Assembly: GCA_049975425.1 (NCBI GenBank)
Contig: JBNGDI010000004.1
Location: 62,001-126,000 of the forward strand
DNA length: 64,000 bases
Direction: 5' to 3'
From: HyVt-105 sp049975425
GTDB taxonomy: Bacteria > Bacteroidota > Bacteroidia > Bacteroidales > VadinHA17
Part shown: positions 8,700 to 17,754 of the stretch, piece after piece
How positions within the stretch are numbered: position 1 is the stretch's first letter
How the letters are laid out: each line of letters opens with the position of its first letter
Made by a program: the position numbers and the translations under genes
Notes under the pieces: model-generated
What the model saw: the letters and a program-made list of their open reading frames with translations, nothing else
Database searches by the model: none
Told to the model about the DNA's origin: nothing

Positions 8700-8904
8700 T
8701 GCCATATTGATCGGGATCGTCCGGTTTTACCAGGTGGCCATTTCACCCTTATTCCCGCCAACCTGCCGTTATACACCCACCTGTTCCGCCTATTCTATAG
8801 AAGCAATCAAGAAATATGGTCCTCTGAAAGGAGGATGGCTGGCTCTGAAACGGATTCTTTCCTGCCATCCGTGGGGAGGAAGCGGGTATGATCCGGTTCC
8901 CTGA
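8683..8904 (+). CDS. yidD: YidD membrane protein insertion efficiency factor
   Basis: A 73-residue protein with the full family signature: the hydrophobic start IGIVRFYQVAISP, the cysteine motif CRYTPTCSAYSIEA, and the C-terminal CHPWGGSGYDPVP. YidD is a small inner-membrane-associated protein that assists YidC-dependent insertion. It overlaps the end of rnpA by 17 bases, the usual rnpA-yidD pairing. No yidC is in the window. Confidence 0.95.
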   Translation: MKKTFSAILIGIVRFYQVAISPLFPPTCRYTPTCSAYSIEAIKKYGPLKGGWLALKRILSCHPWGGSGYDPVP

Positions 8905-9032
8905 TTCCCGGCCATCAGGCAAAGGTCCCTGCTCATGAAAAAACAGTATCCGGGCGGGGTTAATATTTGTTAAAAATGCCCTTACGGCACCGCTTTTCAT
9001 GTACCCCGGGGAAATAATTGCCGAAACCTTCG

Positions 9033-9040
9033 TATTTTTG
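9033..9040 (+). promoter_or_regulatory. Putative -7 box of the S41 protease gene
   Basis: TATTTTTG matches TAnnTTTG and lies 30 bases before ATG 9071. The in-frame ATG at 8999 lies upstream of it, so the later start is preferred. Confidence 0.5.
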
Positions 9041-9070
9041 AAGTTCATTACATCGATAATTATCAAGTGC

Positions 9071-10777
9071 ATGAAAAAGTACTGCCAGAACAAAAAAAGA
9101 ATGATCCTGGTGCCTGGTCTGGTTCTGGTGATCATATCGTTTGCCTTTCTCAGTTTTCAGACCAGCCGTGAATTCAAGTACACAAAGAGCCTGGATATTT
9201 TCTTTACCCTTTTCCGCGAGCTGAATCTGTACTATGTGGATGAGACCGATCCGGAAGATCTGATACATACGGCCATAGATCATATGCTGGAATCTCTGGA
9301 CCCGTACACCACCTTTATCCCGGAATCGGATCTGGATGAACTGAATCTGATGACAACTGGGAGATACGGAGGGATTGGCAGTCTGGTTCGTAAAAACGGG
9401 GAATATGCCGTTATTTCAGAGGTTTACCGGGGGTTTCCTGCAGATGAAGCCGGAATCAGGCCCGGAGATATTATTCTGGAAGTAGATGGACAGTCCATCA
9501 GTAACCTGCCCCTGGAAAAGGTAAGCAACATGCTGAAAGGTTTGCCCAACACCTCTGTGGAAATTCTTTTCACACGCCCCGAAACGGAAAAAACTTTCCG
9601 GAAAACCCTGGAGCGTCAGGTCATTCATATCCCCAGTGTACCCTATGCCGGAATAATCGATGAAGGAATAGGCTACATCCGGCTGAGCAATTTCACCCGG
9701 AATTCTGCCTCCGACGTAAAAAACGCTTTTCTTACCCTGAAAAAACAGGCGGATCTGAGGGGCCTGGTTCTCGACCTCCGTTCCAATCCCGGAGGTTTGC
9801 TGATGGAAGCCGTGGATATTTCCAATATTTTTGTGGAGAGGGGTCAGGAAATAGTCAGTACCCGCGGAAAGGTTGAGCAATGGGATCACACCTACCGCAC
9901 ACGTTTTGCCCCGGTTGACACCGAAATCCCCCTGACCATTCTGGTAAACCGTTCTTCAGCTTCCGCCTCAGAAATTGTTGCCGGAGCCCTGCAGGACCTG
10001 GACCGAGGGGTGGTGGTTGGCCAGCAAACTTTTGGAAAGGGCCTGGTGCAAACCACCCGTCCGCTGAGTTACAATGCCCAGCTGAAAGTAACTACTGCCA
10101 AATATTATATTCCCAGCGGCCGTTGTATTCAGGCGCTGGATTACTCCCACCGGAACGAGGACGGCAGCGTGGGCCATATACCCGATTCCCTCATTTCCGA
10201 ATACCAAACACGAAACGGACGGACGGTATACGACGGGGGAGGCATCAGGCCCGATGTAGAGGTGGAACCGTTTCCCCTGAGCCGAATCGCCTCCCACCTG
10301 TATGTACGGAATTTCATCTTTGATTTTGCCACCCTGTACGCCCAGCACCATCCTGATATTCCCGAACCACGCCAGTTCAGTATTTCTGACAGCACATACA
10401 GGGCTTTCGGACGGTTCATCGAAGACAGGAACTTCGACTACCTGAGTGAAACCGAAGAAACACTGAAGACCCTGATCTCCCATGCTAAAAGGGAAAAATA
10501 TTATGAACCTGCTGCTGAAGAAATCGCCAGGTTACAGAAAATCATTTCACACAATAAAGAACAGGATCTAATTACTTTCAGGGAAGAAATTGAAAATCTG
10601 CTGGAAGAAGAAATTGCCAAACGGTATTATTATCAGGAAGGAAGCATTGCTGCCAGCCTGGATCATGACAATCAGATACAGGCCGCTGTTCAAATACTGA
10701 ATGACCGGGCTCAATACGCTTCCCTGCTGCAACCCGGTCCGCATCGGGAAATTCAAACGGCTTCGCGGCAGAAATGA
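9071..10777 (+). CDS. S41 C-terminal processing protease
   Basis: A 568-residue carboxy-terminal processing protease. An uncleaved or cleaved signal anchor spans about residues 10-28. A PDZ domain (about 95-170, with GIGSLVRKNGEYAVIS and DEAGIRPGDIILEVDG) precedes the S41 core. The catalytic dyad is Ser298 in SSASASEIVAGAL and Lys323 in FGKGLVQ, spaced 25 residues as in Tsp/CtpA. It should act in the periplasm, trimming C-termini of envelope proteins. An extra helical region of about 170 residues follows the core. The N-terminal choice removes 24 residues encoded upstream of and across a -7 box. It converges with moaD, with a 36-base gap and no clear terminator. Confidence 0.9.
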   Translation: MKKYCQNKKRMILVPGLVLVIISFAFLSFQTSREFKYTKSLDIFFTLFRELNLYYVDETDPEDLIHTAIDHMLESLDPYTTFIPESDLDELNLMTTGRYGGIGSLVRKNGEYAVISEVYRGFPADEAGIRPGDIILEVDGQSISNLPLEKVSNMLKGLPNTSVEILFTRPETEKTFRKTLERQVIHIPSVPYAGIIDEGIGYIRLSNFTRNSASDVKNAFLTLKKQADLRGLVLDLRSNPGGLLMEAVDISNIFVERGQEIVSTRGKVEQWDHTYRTRFAPVDTEIPLTILVNRSSASASEIVAGALQDLDRGVVVGQQTFGKGLVQTTRPLSYNAQLKVTTAKYYIPSGRCIQALDYSHRNEDGSVGHIPDSLISEYQTRNGRTVYDGGGIRPDVEVEPFPLSRIASHLYVRNFIFDFATLYAQHHPDIPEPRQFSISDSTYRAFGRFIEDRNFDYLSETEETLKTLISHAKREKYYEPAAEEIARLQKIISHNKEQDLITFREEIENLLEEEIAKRYYYQEGSIAASLDHDNQIQAAVQILNDRAQYASLLQPGPHREIQTASRQK

Positions 10778-10813
10778 ACAACCTGGTGAAATACCCGCCG
10801 CGACATCCATTTA

Positions 10814-11041
10814 TTATCCGCCAGCAAACGGGGGTACCACATCAACCCGGTCATTATCTTCCACCATCTGATCATCGGAAGCTACGGAACCATTGACGGT
10901 TACCACAAATTTCCATTCCGACAGTGAGGGAAAACTCTGCAAAAGGTTTTCTTTCAATTCGGAAAGAGAGCCTGAAAATTTTGTTTCCAGCATTTCCGTG
11001 CCCGCGGCTTCTGCCGTCACGCCCCATAAATATACATACAT
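10814..11041 (-). CDS. MoaD/ThiS-family sulfur carrier
   Basis: A 75-residue beta-grasp protein ending in the diagnostic FAGG. The C-terminal diglycine is adenylated and thiocarboxylated so that the protein can donate sulfur. The internal NGSVASDDQMVEDNDRVDVVPP is typical of MoaD, the small subunit of molybdopterin synthase, though MoaD-like carriers serve other pathways. No moaE, moeB or other molybdopterin gene is in the window. It lies 42 bases downstream of polA on the same strand and is probably in the queD-polA transcript. Family call is firm, pathway less so. Confidence 0.82.
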   Translation of the reverse strand: MYVYLWGVTAEAAGTEMLETKFSGSLSELKENLLQSFPSLSEWKFVVTVNGSVASDDQMVEDNDRVDVVPPFAGG

Positions 11042-11083
11042 CGCTGCGTCATTTAATGATATTATCTTTGGCGAACAGATATT

Positions 11084-13852
11084 TCAATGCGCTTCCAGCC
11101 AGTTGTTACCCGTACCTATTTCCACCACAAGCGGCACGGAAAGAGGGTATACTTCTTCCATTTCTTTCTTCACCAGATCCCTGAGGGAATCCAGTTCTTC
11201 CCGCCACACATCGAACACCAGCTCATCATGCACCTGCATGATCATACTTGATTTAATGCCCGATTGCCTCATTTTCCGATGTATACGCACCATGGCCATT
11301 TTTATCAGATCAGCTGCCGATCCCTGGATGGGAGCGTTAATGGCATTTCGCTCGGCATTACCCCTGACCACGGCATTTCTTGATTGAATATCGGGCAGGT
11401 ATCTTTTCCTTCCGAGAAGGGTGGTTACAAAACCTTTTTCCCTGGCATCGCGAATGCATTGATCCATGTATCTCTTTACCCCCGGATACGATTCAAAATA
11501 GCCTTCTATAATCGATCTGGCATGAGAACGGTCGATGTTCAGCCTCTGGGATAATCCGAAAGCAGAAATGCCGTATATGATGCCGAAATTGGCTGTTTTT
11601 GCCTCGTTGCGCATCTCCCTGGTGACTTCTTCAGGCGAAATTTTATGAATCCTGGCTGCGGTGGCCGTATGAATATCCGCCTGGTTCCTGAAAGCTTCCA
11701 TCATGGCTTCATCCCTGCTCATATGCGCCATCAGCCGGAGTTCTATCTGTGAGTAATCAGCCGATAACAGAACATAATCCGGCCCGGAAGGGACGAATGC
11801 CCTTCTGATTTCCCTGCCTCTTTCCTCACGTATGGGAATGTTCTGCAGGTTCGGATTCTGTGAGCTCAGTCTGCCTGTAGCCGTAATGGTCTGGTTAAAC
11901 GTGGTATGCAACCTGCCGGTTTCCGGATGGATTAGTCTTGGAAGGGCATCCACATAGGTAGTCAGCAGCTTTTTCAGTGACCGGTACTCAAGGATGCGGG
12001 GAATAACCGGGTGTTGCGAATAGAGGTTTTGCAGAATTTCTTCTCCCGTGGCATACTGTCCCGATTTTGTTTTTACAGGCCTGTCGGCAATTTTCAGTTT
12101 GCGGAAAAGAATATCCCCCAGTTGTTTGGGCGAAGAAATATTGAATTCTTCTCCGGCCAGGGAAAAAATTTCCTTCTCCACCCGGCAGATTTCTTTCTGC
12201 AGTTCGATTGAAAATTCTTTGAGTACTTTCCTTTCAATCCGCATACCCGCTCGTTCCATGTCTGTCAGTACATGAATCAGAGGCATTTCCACCTCTGAGG
12301 ACAGGGGGATCATTTTTTCTTTTTCCAGCTCCTTTTCCAGTATTTCCTTCAGGCGGAATGTAATATCGGCATCTTCGCAGGCATAATCCCTGATCTTTTC
12401 ATGTGGAACATCACGCATAGATTTTTGAGACCGGCCTTTTTCCCCTATCAGGTCTTCAATAGACACAGGGTGGTAATTCAGATAGGTCTCAGCCAGGTAA
12501 TTCATATTATGACGCCCTTCGGGCTGAAGCAGGTAATGGGCCACCATGGTATCGAACAGCGGCCCCGAAACCCTTATGTTGTAGTTGTGCAGTACCTGGA
12601 TATCAAACTTGCAATTCTGACCTATTTTCTTTACGGAATCGTTTTCAAACACATCCCTGAGCAGGGAAAGCGTTCTGAAAGCCTTTTCACGTTCGGCAGG
12701 CACCGGCACATAAAAAGCCTCATGTGGCTTCCAGCAGAAGGACAGACCCACCAATTCTGCTTCATACACATCGAGGGAAGTGGTTTCTGTATCAAAACAG
12801 AATTCCTTCAGGTATTTCAGTTCCTGTACCAGCTTTCCCAGGGATTTTTCATCCTTTACCAGCAAATACCTGTGTGATGTATTTGACAGAGAGTTGTAAT
12901 TCCCAGTTAACAGGGCGTTATCATCAAAAAGAGTGGAAAATGAGGTGGCAGATTGGCTGTCTTCCCTGATACGACCCAGTATGCGCTCCGCCATATTTCT
13001 GAATTCCAGTTCCTGGAAAAGAGCCGCGAGGGCTTCCTGATCGGGAGGATCAATCATTAATTTTTTCTCTTCCAGCCGCACTGGAACATCAGTAGAAATC
13101 GTCGCCAGGCGGTAAGAAAGCTCCACCTGTTCCCGGAAATTATGAAGGATTTCTTTTTGCCTGCCGGTCAGCTGGTCCAGGTTTTCAAACAGCGAACTGA
13201 CGCTTCCGAACTTGCCTATCAGCTGTTTTGACTGTTTTTCTCCGATTCCCGGGGCGCCGGGAATGTTGTCTGAGGAATCGCCCCACAGGGCGAGAATATC
13301 AATCACCTGTGAGGGTGAGGACACCCCGAATTTTTCTTTCACTTCCTCAGGCCCCCATACTTCCGCTCCCTGGCCGGCCCTTGAAGGTTTGTACATCTTG
13401 ATCCGTCCGGTTACCAGCTGCGAAAAGTCCTTGTCGGGAGTCATCATATAGGTTTCGAAACCCTGTTTCTCAGCCTGCCGGGCAAGGGTTCCGATCACAT
13501 CATCCGCTTCATATCCGGGAACCTCCAGCACGGGAATATGGTATGCTTCGGCCAGTTTTTTAATATAGGGAACCGCCCGGCGGATATCCTCGGGTGTCTC
13601 ATCCCGGTTGGCTTTGTATTGCGGAAATATTCTGGTACGAAACGATCCTTCCGGATGATCGAATACAATGGCCATGTGGGTGGGTTTCTCTTTTGAAAGA
13701 ACCTCCTCCAGGGCATTGACAAATCCGAATATGGCAGATGTATTGAGTCCGGCCGAATTCACCATGGGATTCCGGATAAAAGCATAATAGGCCCTGAATA
13801 TCAAGGCATAGGCATCCAGAAGGAATAGCTTCTTTTCAGATGTTTCGGTCAT
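11084..13852 (-). CDS. polA: DNA polymerase I
   Basis: A 922-residue three-domain Pol I. The N-terminal 5'-3' exonuclease (about 1-290) starts LFLLDAYALIFRAYYAF and has YEADDVIGTLA. A 3'-5' proofreading domain follows with FDTETTSLD (Asp354 and Glu356 kept, so the exonuclease is probably active). The polymerase domain has motif A DYSQIELR (Asp699), the O-helix RNEAKTANFGIIYG and QVHDELVF. It serves Okazaki fragment maturation and repair. An upstream in-frame extension of 48 residues overlaps queD and lacks similarity to Pol I, so ATG 13852 is used. It follows queD by 10 bases. Confidence 0.97.
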   Translation of the reverse strand: MTETSEKKLFLLDAYALIFRAYYAFIRNPMVNSAGLNTSAIFGFVNALEEVLSKEKPTHMAIVFDHPEGSFRTRIFPQYKANRDETPEDIRRAVPYIKKLAEAYHIPVLEVPGYEADDVIGTLARQAEKQGFETYMMTPDKDFSQLVTGRIKMYKPSRAGQGAEVWGPEEVKEKFGVSSPSQVIDILALWGDSSDNIPGAPGIGEKQSKQLIGKFGSVSSLFENLDQLTGRQKEILHNFREQVELSYRLATISTDVPVRLEEKKLMIDPPDQEALAALFQELEFRNMAERILGRIREDSQSATSFSTLFDDNALLTGNYNSLSNTSHRYLLVKDEKSLGKLVQELKYLKEFCFDTETTSLDVYEAELVGLSFCWKPHEAFYVPVPAEREKAFRTLSLLRDVFENDSVKKIGQNCKFDIQVLHNYNIRVSGPLFDTMVAHYLLQPEGRHNMNYLAETYLNYHPVSIEDLIGEKGRSQKSMRDVPHEKIRDYACEDADITFRLKEILEKELEKEKMIPLSSEVEMPLIHVLTDMERAGMRIERKVLKEFSIELQKEICRVEKEIFSLAGEEFNISSPKQLGDILFRKLKIADRPVKTKSGQYATGEEILQNLYSQHPVIPRILEYRSLKKLLTTYVDALPRLIHPETGRLHTTFNQTITATGRLSSQNPNLQNIPIREERGREIRRAFVPSGPDYVLLSADYSQIELRLMAHMSRDEAMMEAFRNQADIHTATAARIHKISPEEVTREMRNEAKTANFGIIYGISAFGLSQRLNIDRSHARSIIEGYFESYPGVKRYMDQCIRDAREKGFVTTLLGRKRYLPDIQSRNAVVRGNAERNAINAPIQGSAADLIKMAMVRIHRKMRQSGIKSSMIMQVHDELVFDVWREELDSLRDLVKKEMEEVYPLSVPLVVEIGTGNNWLEAH

Positions 13853-13862
13853 TGTTCGGTTT

Positions 13863-14315
13863 TTATTCTCGGTTATCTCCGGCATGCCACGAAGCCCAGG
13901 AGGAATCGGTTTCATGAAGGGTAACATGATGAAGGAGAACAGCGTCCGGAAGTTTTTCCCTGATGCGTCCGGCAAAATCGGCAACCAGATTTTCACAGGT
14001 AGGCTGGTAAGGCAGTATTTCCACCCGGTCGAACATTTGTTCCACCTGTTTTAGAAATTCGTGAGGAGCCTGACTGTTCACCACCACACTATGGTCAAAC
14101 CGCTCAACCACCGTATTTTTCACAATGTTTTTCAGTATCCCGAAATCGATTACCATTCCCTGTTTGATAGCTTCCGGATCCTTTTCAGGAACACCAATAA
14201 CGGTAACCTGCAGTTTGTAACTGTGCCCGTGAATGTTCCTGCACGGACCGTCGTAGTTCCACAGGGCATGGGCCATTTCAAAATGAAATTCTTTGGTAAC
14301 CCGTATTTTCGCCAT
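13863..14315 (-). CDS. queD: 6-carboxytetrahydropterin synthase
   Basis: A 150-residue PTPS-family protein. It carries FHFEMAHAL, then CRNIHGHSYKL (catalytic Cys, and the zinc-binding HxH following an earlier His), and later PTCENLVADFAGRI and VTLHETDSSWASW. QueD converts dihydroneopterin triphosphate to 6-carboxytetrahydropterin, the second step of queuosine/deazaguanine synthesis. No other que gene is nearby. It is the first gene of the queD-polA-moaD run, with a -7 box 24 bases upstream. Confidence 0.92.
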   Translation of the reverse strand: MAKIRVTKEFHFEMAHALWNYDGPCRNIHGHSYKLQVTVIGVPEKDPEAIKQGMVIDFGILKNIVKNTVVERFDHSVVVNSQAPHEFLKQVEQMFDRVEILPYQPTCENLVADFAGRIREKLPDAVLLHHVTLHETDSSWASWHAGDNRE

Positions 14316-14338
14316 GTTTATTTTTCTCCATATACAGA

Positions 14339-14346
14339 CAAATATA
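14339..14346 (-). promoter_or_regulatory. Putative -7 box of queD-polA-moaD
   Basis: On the minus strand TATATTTG matches TAnnTTTG, 24 bases before the queD ATG. Confidence 0.6.
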
Positions 14347-14376
14347 CGGAGTTTATTTCTTCCTTCCGGGTCGGGA

Positions 14377-14407
14377 AAGAAAAAGAAATACCCGGTCAGC
14401 GCCGGGC
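14377..14407 (-). terminator. Putative terminator of the ArsR-type gene
   Basis: Read on the minus strand, CCCGG and CCGGG (14402-14406 and 14391-14395) pair across a six-base loop and are followed by a T-rich stretch (TATTTCTTTTTCTTT). It lies 35 bases after the regulator stop codon. The stem is short. Confidence 0.55.
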
Positions 14408-14441
14408 ATTGTCATAATACATCCTTTGCAGAAGCGCCGGA

Positions 14442-14750
14442 TTATTCCAGTGTACACTGACTAACACATTCAATAATCTGGCTCAGGTTGTTGTGTTTCA
14501 GAAAATAATACGTGTTTTTCCCATCCCTTTGAGAAGCCAGCACTCCTTTGTCTTTCAGAATACCCAGGTGATGGGAGGTGGTTGACTGCTCAATGTTCAG
14601 CAGTTCATGAATCTCTGTAACCGTCAGTTTCTTCCCTTCTTCCAGGTAATTGAGTATTGCAATCCGCATGGGATGCGCAATGGCTTTCAGCATGTTGGCT
14701 GCGCGTTCAAGCTGTTCGGAACTTAACTCATTTATTTTCATTTTTTGCAT
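14442..14750 (-). CDS. ArsR-family winged-helix regulator
   Basis: A protein of about 102 residues with a complete ArsR-type winged helix: MLKAIAHPMRIAILNYL, then the recognition helix EQSTTSHHLGILKDKGVL and the wing RDGKNTYYFL. The C-terminus has a Cys-x3-Cys pair (ECVSQCTLE) that could bind metal or sense redox state, but the classical alpha3 ELCVCDL site is absent. Start is ATG 14750 or 14741; longer starts would lie upstream of the -7 box. It is monocistronic with its own terminator, and the divergent neighbour is a polyprenyl synthase gene. Its target is unknown, apart from likely autoregulation. Confidence 0.85.
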   Translation of the reverse strand: MQKMKINELSSEQLERAANMLKAIAHPMRIAILNYLEEGKKLTVTEIHELLNIEQSTTSHHLGILKDKGVLASQRDGKNTYYFLKHNNLSQIIECVSQCTLE

Positions 14751-14765
14751 CCGATAGTAGTTACA

Positions 14766-14791
14766 ATTCAGACATGTGCAAATATATGAAT
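14766..14791 (-). promoter_or_regulatory. ArsR-type promoter with candidate operator
   Basis: On the minus strand TATATTTG (14779-14786) matches TAnnTTTG, 28 bases before ATG 14750. It lies within a 26-base interval bounded by ATTCA and TGAAT as inverted half-sites (14766-14770 and 14787-14791). Inverted repeats of about this length over the core promoter are usual for ArsR/SmtB self-regulation. Confidence 0.45.
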
Positions 14792-14943
14792 ATATCATTC
14801 ACCATAAACCTCCCGATAAAGATAATTTGGGAAATTCAATGATATGGAAGCAAATTTAATGTATTTATTCTAAATAAATTTCAAATAAACGCCCGGGAGG
14901 AGGGTCGTTGAATGTCAGCCTGCCTGGTTGGTCATGAAATTAT

Positions 14944-14951
14944 TATCTTTG
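14944..14951 (+). promoter_or_regulatory. Putative -7 box of polyprenyl synthase
   Basis: TATCTTTG, a full TAnnTTTG match, 19 bases before the GTG start at 14971. The rest of the 220-base gap between this gene and the ArsR-type gene shows no other gene. Confidence 0.6.
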
Positions 14952-14970
14952 AAACCTTAATTCCATCGTT

Positions 14971-15945
14971 GTGGCAAACATTGAACAGATCAGGGAGCCC
15001 ATCCGGGAGGAAATGAAACGGTTTCACAGTCATTTCGCCTCCTCCATGAAAAGCCAGATCCCTCTTTTGAATTTGATCACACAATACATACTTCGCCGGA
15101 AAGGAAAACAGATGCGGCCCATGTTCGTTTTTCTGACGGCGCGGCTGTACGGGGAGATTACCCCATCGGCCTACACAGCCGCCTCACTTATTGAACTATT
15201 GCATACAGCCACTCTGGTACACGACGATGTAGTGGACCATTCGTATGAACGCCGGGGCATATTCTCCATCAACGCCCTCTGGAAAACGAAAATTGCCGTT
15301 TTGCTGGGAGACTATCTTCTTGCCAAAGGTCTTCTCCTATCGATGAACAGCGGTGAATATGAACTTCTTGCAATTGTTTCGGAGGCAGTCAAGGAAATGA
15401 GTGAAGGTGAACTGCTGCAAATTCAGAAATCCAGAAAGATGAATGTTTCCGAGGAAGAGTATTTCGAAATCATCCGGAAAAAAACAGCAACCCTGATTGC
15501 AGCCTGTACGGCCTGCGGGGCCAAGGCAGCGGGCAGAAGCCAGGAAGAAATCAACCGTATGAAATCCTTTGGAGAAAAGGTAGGCATTGCCTTCCAGATT
15601 AAGGACGATATATTTGATTATCAGCGTAATAGTTTAACGGGAAAGCCTGCCGGCAACGATATTCAGGAAAAGAAACTCACTCTTCCTTTGATCTATGCCC
15701 TTCGTCATGTCGATTCCCGCAGAAGGAGAAGGATACTGGGAATAGTAAAAAACCACCGGGACAAAAGGAAAAAGGTGCAGGAAGTGATATCTTTTGTACG
15801 TGAAAACGGGGGAATTGAATATGCCGAAGAAAAGATGAATGCATACAAAAACCTGGCACTGGAACTGCTTGAACCCATTCCCTCTTCACCGGCCAGAGAT
15901 TCGCTGATTCAACTGGTGGAATACACCATTTCCCGCGAAAAATAA
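14971..15945 (+). CDS. Polyprenyl diphosphate synthase
   Basis: A 324-residue trans-isoprenyl diphosphate synthase. The first Asp-rich motif is LVHDDVVDHS (DDxxD, about 88-92) followed by RRG; the second is FQIKDDIFDY (about 208-217). RRKGKQMRP near 43-51 is the IPP-binding start. It elongates allylic diphosphates with IPP to make the long quinone side chain (octaprenyl-type); exact chain length cannot be read from sequence. Start is GTG. It converges on uvrC with a 3-base gap and no terminator, so the transcripts may overlap. Confidence 0.92.
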   Translation: MANIEQIREPIREEMKRFHSHFASSMKSQIPLLNLITQYILRRKGKQMRPMFVFLTARLYGEITPSAYTAASLIELLHTATLVHDDVVDHSYERRGIFSINALWKTKIAVLLGDYLLAKGLLLSMNSGEYELLAIVSEAVKEMSEGELLQIQKSRKMNVSEEEYFEIIRKKTATLIAACTACGAKAAGRSQEEINRMKSFGEKVGIAFQIKDDIFDYQRNSLTGKPAGNDIQEKKLTLPLIYALRHVDSRRRRRILGIVKNHRDKRKKVQEVISFVRENGGIEYAEEKMNAYKNLALELLEPIPSSPARDSLIQLVEYTISREK

Positions 15946-15948
15946 CAT

Positions 15949-17754
15949 TTATCCCTGGTCCAGGAAATACCGGTTCAGGATTTCAGCACGTTTCGTGCCC
16001 ACAATTTTCCTCCATTCCTCATACCCGGCATTTTTAATCTGTTCCCAGGTCTGAAACCGGTCATATAACTTTTTCACCGATTCTTTTCCTATTCCTTTCA
16101 GTTGTTCGAGATCTGACACGGTAAATGGTCCGGATCTTTTTCTCCGGTGAAAGCCGATACCGAACCGGTGTGCCTCGTTGCGCATATGCTGGATTACCCG
16201 AAGCGTTTCCGAGCGTTTATCCAGGTACAGCGGAAGAGAATCTCCCGGGAAAAAAATTTCTTCCAGACGTTTTGCAATGCCAATTACAGCCACTTTCCCC
16301 CGCAGGCCCAGCTTATCCAGGCTGTTCACAGCAGCATTCACCTGCCCTTTGCCCCCATCGATCACCACCAGCTGGGGAAGTTCCCTGTTTTCCTGCAGCA
16401 GACGGCTGTATCTTCTGGTGACCACCTCTCCAATGGAAGCCACATCATTGATCCCCTGCACGGTTTTAATATTGTAATGCCTGTATTCCTGCCTGCTGGG
16501 CCGGGCATTCCTGAAAACCGCACAGGCTGCCACGGGATAACTGCCCTGAAAATTCGAATTGTCAAAGCATTCCATCAAAACAGGCAGAGAGCGTAGTTTC
16601 AGGTCATTTTTAATGGTTTCCAGAATACGTTTTGCCGGATCTTTCCGTTGTTTCTGCTTCCGGTATTCCTGCCGTTCCCTCCGGTAATACTGCGCATTTC
16701 GCTGTGACAGGTCGAGCAGCTTTTTCTTATCACCCCTGTGCGGGACATGAAACCGGGCGTTATCCATTTCCATTCCCGGATTAAAAGGGACCAGGATTTC
16801 GCGGGTCCGGCTTCCCGTTCTTTGCCTCAGCTCTGTTATGACAGAAAGGATGATTTCTTCCCTGGATTCCTGCAGTTTCTTTTTCACTTCCACCGTATGG
16901 GCATTGATCACGGCTCCGTGAAACACTTTCAGGTAATTTACATAGGCATAATGCTCATCTTCGCATAGGGAAAAAACCTCCACCTGGTTGATTTTCGGGC
17001 TTACCACGGTGGACTTGCTCTGGAACTTCCCCAGTATGTCGAGTTTTTCCTTCAGGGCGGCTGCTTCTTCATACCTGTATTCAGCTGCTTTCTCTTTCAT
17101 CCTTTCTTCAAGAAACGACATCACCTTTTCGGTATTCCCCCTGAGTATCAGCCGTATCTGACGGATTGATTCCATATAATCGTCTTCCTCCTGCCATTTC
17201 ACACAGGGCGCCCTGCAATTTCCAAGATGATATTCCAGGCAGGGTCTGAACTTTTTCTTTTCAATATTTTCCTCACTCAGGTTGTAGTTGCAGGTACGCA
17301 AAGGATAGATTTTACGTACCAGGGAAAGCAGGGTCCGTACCATGACGGCCGATGTATAGGGACCGAAATATTCCGAGCCGTCGTGTATGACATTCCGGGT
17401 TGAAAAAACACGGGGAAAACGTTCATGTTTAATAACGATCCATGGAAAACTTTTATCGTCTTTCAGCTGAATATTGTAACGCGGCTGATACTTTTTCACC
17501 AGGCTGTTTTCAAGCAACAGAGCATCTGATTCCGTATCTACCACGATATGCCGTATATCATGGCTTTTGCCGAGCATTACTTTTGTTTTTCCGTTTGTTT
17601 CACGGTTGAAGTATGAGCTAACCCGCTTCTTCAGATTTTTGGCTTTACCGATATACAATATTTTTCCATCGCGGTCCACAAACTGATAAATTCCTGGATT
17701 TTCAGGAAGCCGGGCCGCTTTTCCCCTTAGTTTCTCACGCAGTGGTTCATTCAT
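15949..17754 (-). CDS. uvrC: Excinuclease ABC subunit C
   Basis: A 601-residue UvrC. The N-terminal GIY-YIG nuclease is at about 20-95 (PGIYQFVDRDGKILYIGKAK). After it come a Cys-containing segment (FRPCLEYHLGNCRAPC), a UVR domain (YRYEEAAALKEKLDIL, about 215-230), the RNase H-like 5'-incision domain (MECFDNSNFQG, VVIDGGKGQ), and C-terminal helix-hairpin-helix repeats (LEQLKGIGKESVKKL). It makes both incisions in nucleotide excision repair with UvrB. Its start overlaps the end of ade by 4 bases (ATGA type), so the two are translationally coupled. Confidence 0.97.
   Translation of the reverse strand: MNEPLREKLRGKAARLPENPGIYQFVDRDGKILYIGKAKNLKKRVSSYFNRETNGKTKVMLGKSHDIRHIVVDTESDALLLENSLVKKYQPRYNIQLKDDKSFPWIVIKHERFPRVFSTRNVIHDGSEYFGPYTSAVMVRTLLSLVRKIYPLRTCNYNLSEENIEKKKFRPCLEYHLGNCRAPCVKWQEEDDYMESIRQIRLILRGNTEKVMSFLEERMKEKAAEYRYEEAAALKEKLDILGKFQSKSTVVSPKINQVEVFSLCEDEHYAYVNYLKVFHGAVINAHTVEVKKKLQESREEIILSVITELRQRTGSRTREILVPFNPGMEMDNARFHVPHRGDKKKLLDLSQRNAQYYRRERQEYRKQKQRKDPAKRILETIKNDLKLRSLPVLMECFDNSNFQGSYPVAACAVFRNARPSRQEYRHYNIKTVQGINDVASIGEVVTRRYSRLLQENRELPQLVVIDGGKGQVNAAVNSLDKLGLRGKVAVIGIAKRLEEIFFPGDSLPLYLDKRSETLRVIQHMRNEAHRFGIGFHRRKRSGPFTVSDLEQLKGIGKESVKKLYDRFQTWEQIKNAGYEEWRKIVGTKRAEILNRYFLDQG

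Noticed and set aside
11063..11070. TATCTTTG on the plus strand between moaD and polA
   Set aside because: A full -7 box match, but no plus-strand gene follows; only the antisense of polA. Probably chance.
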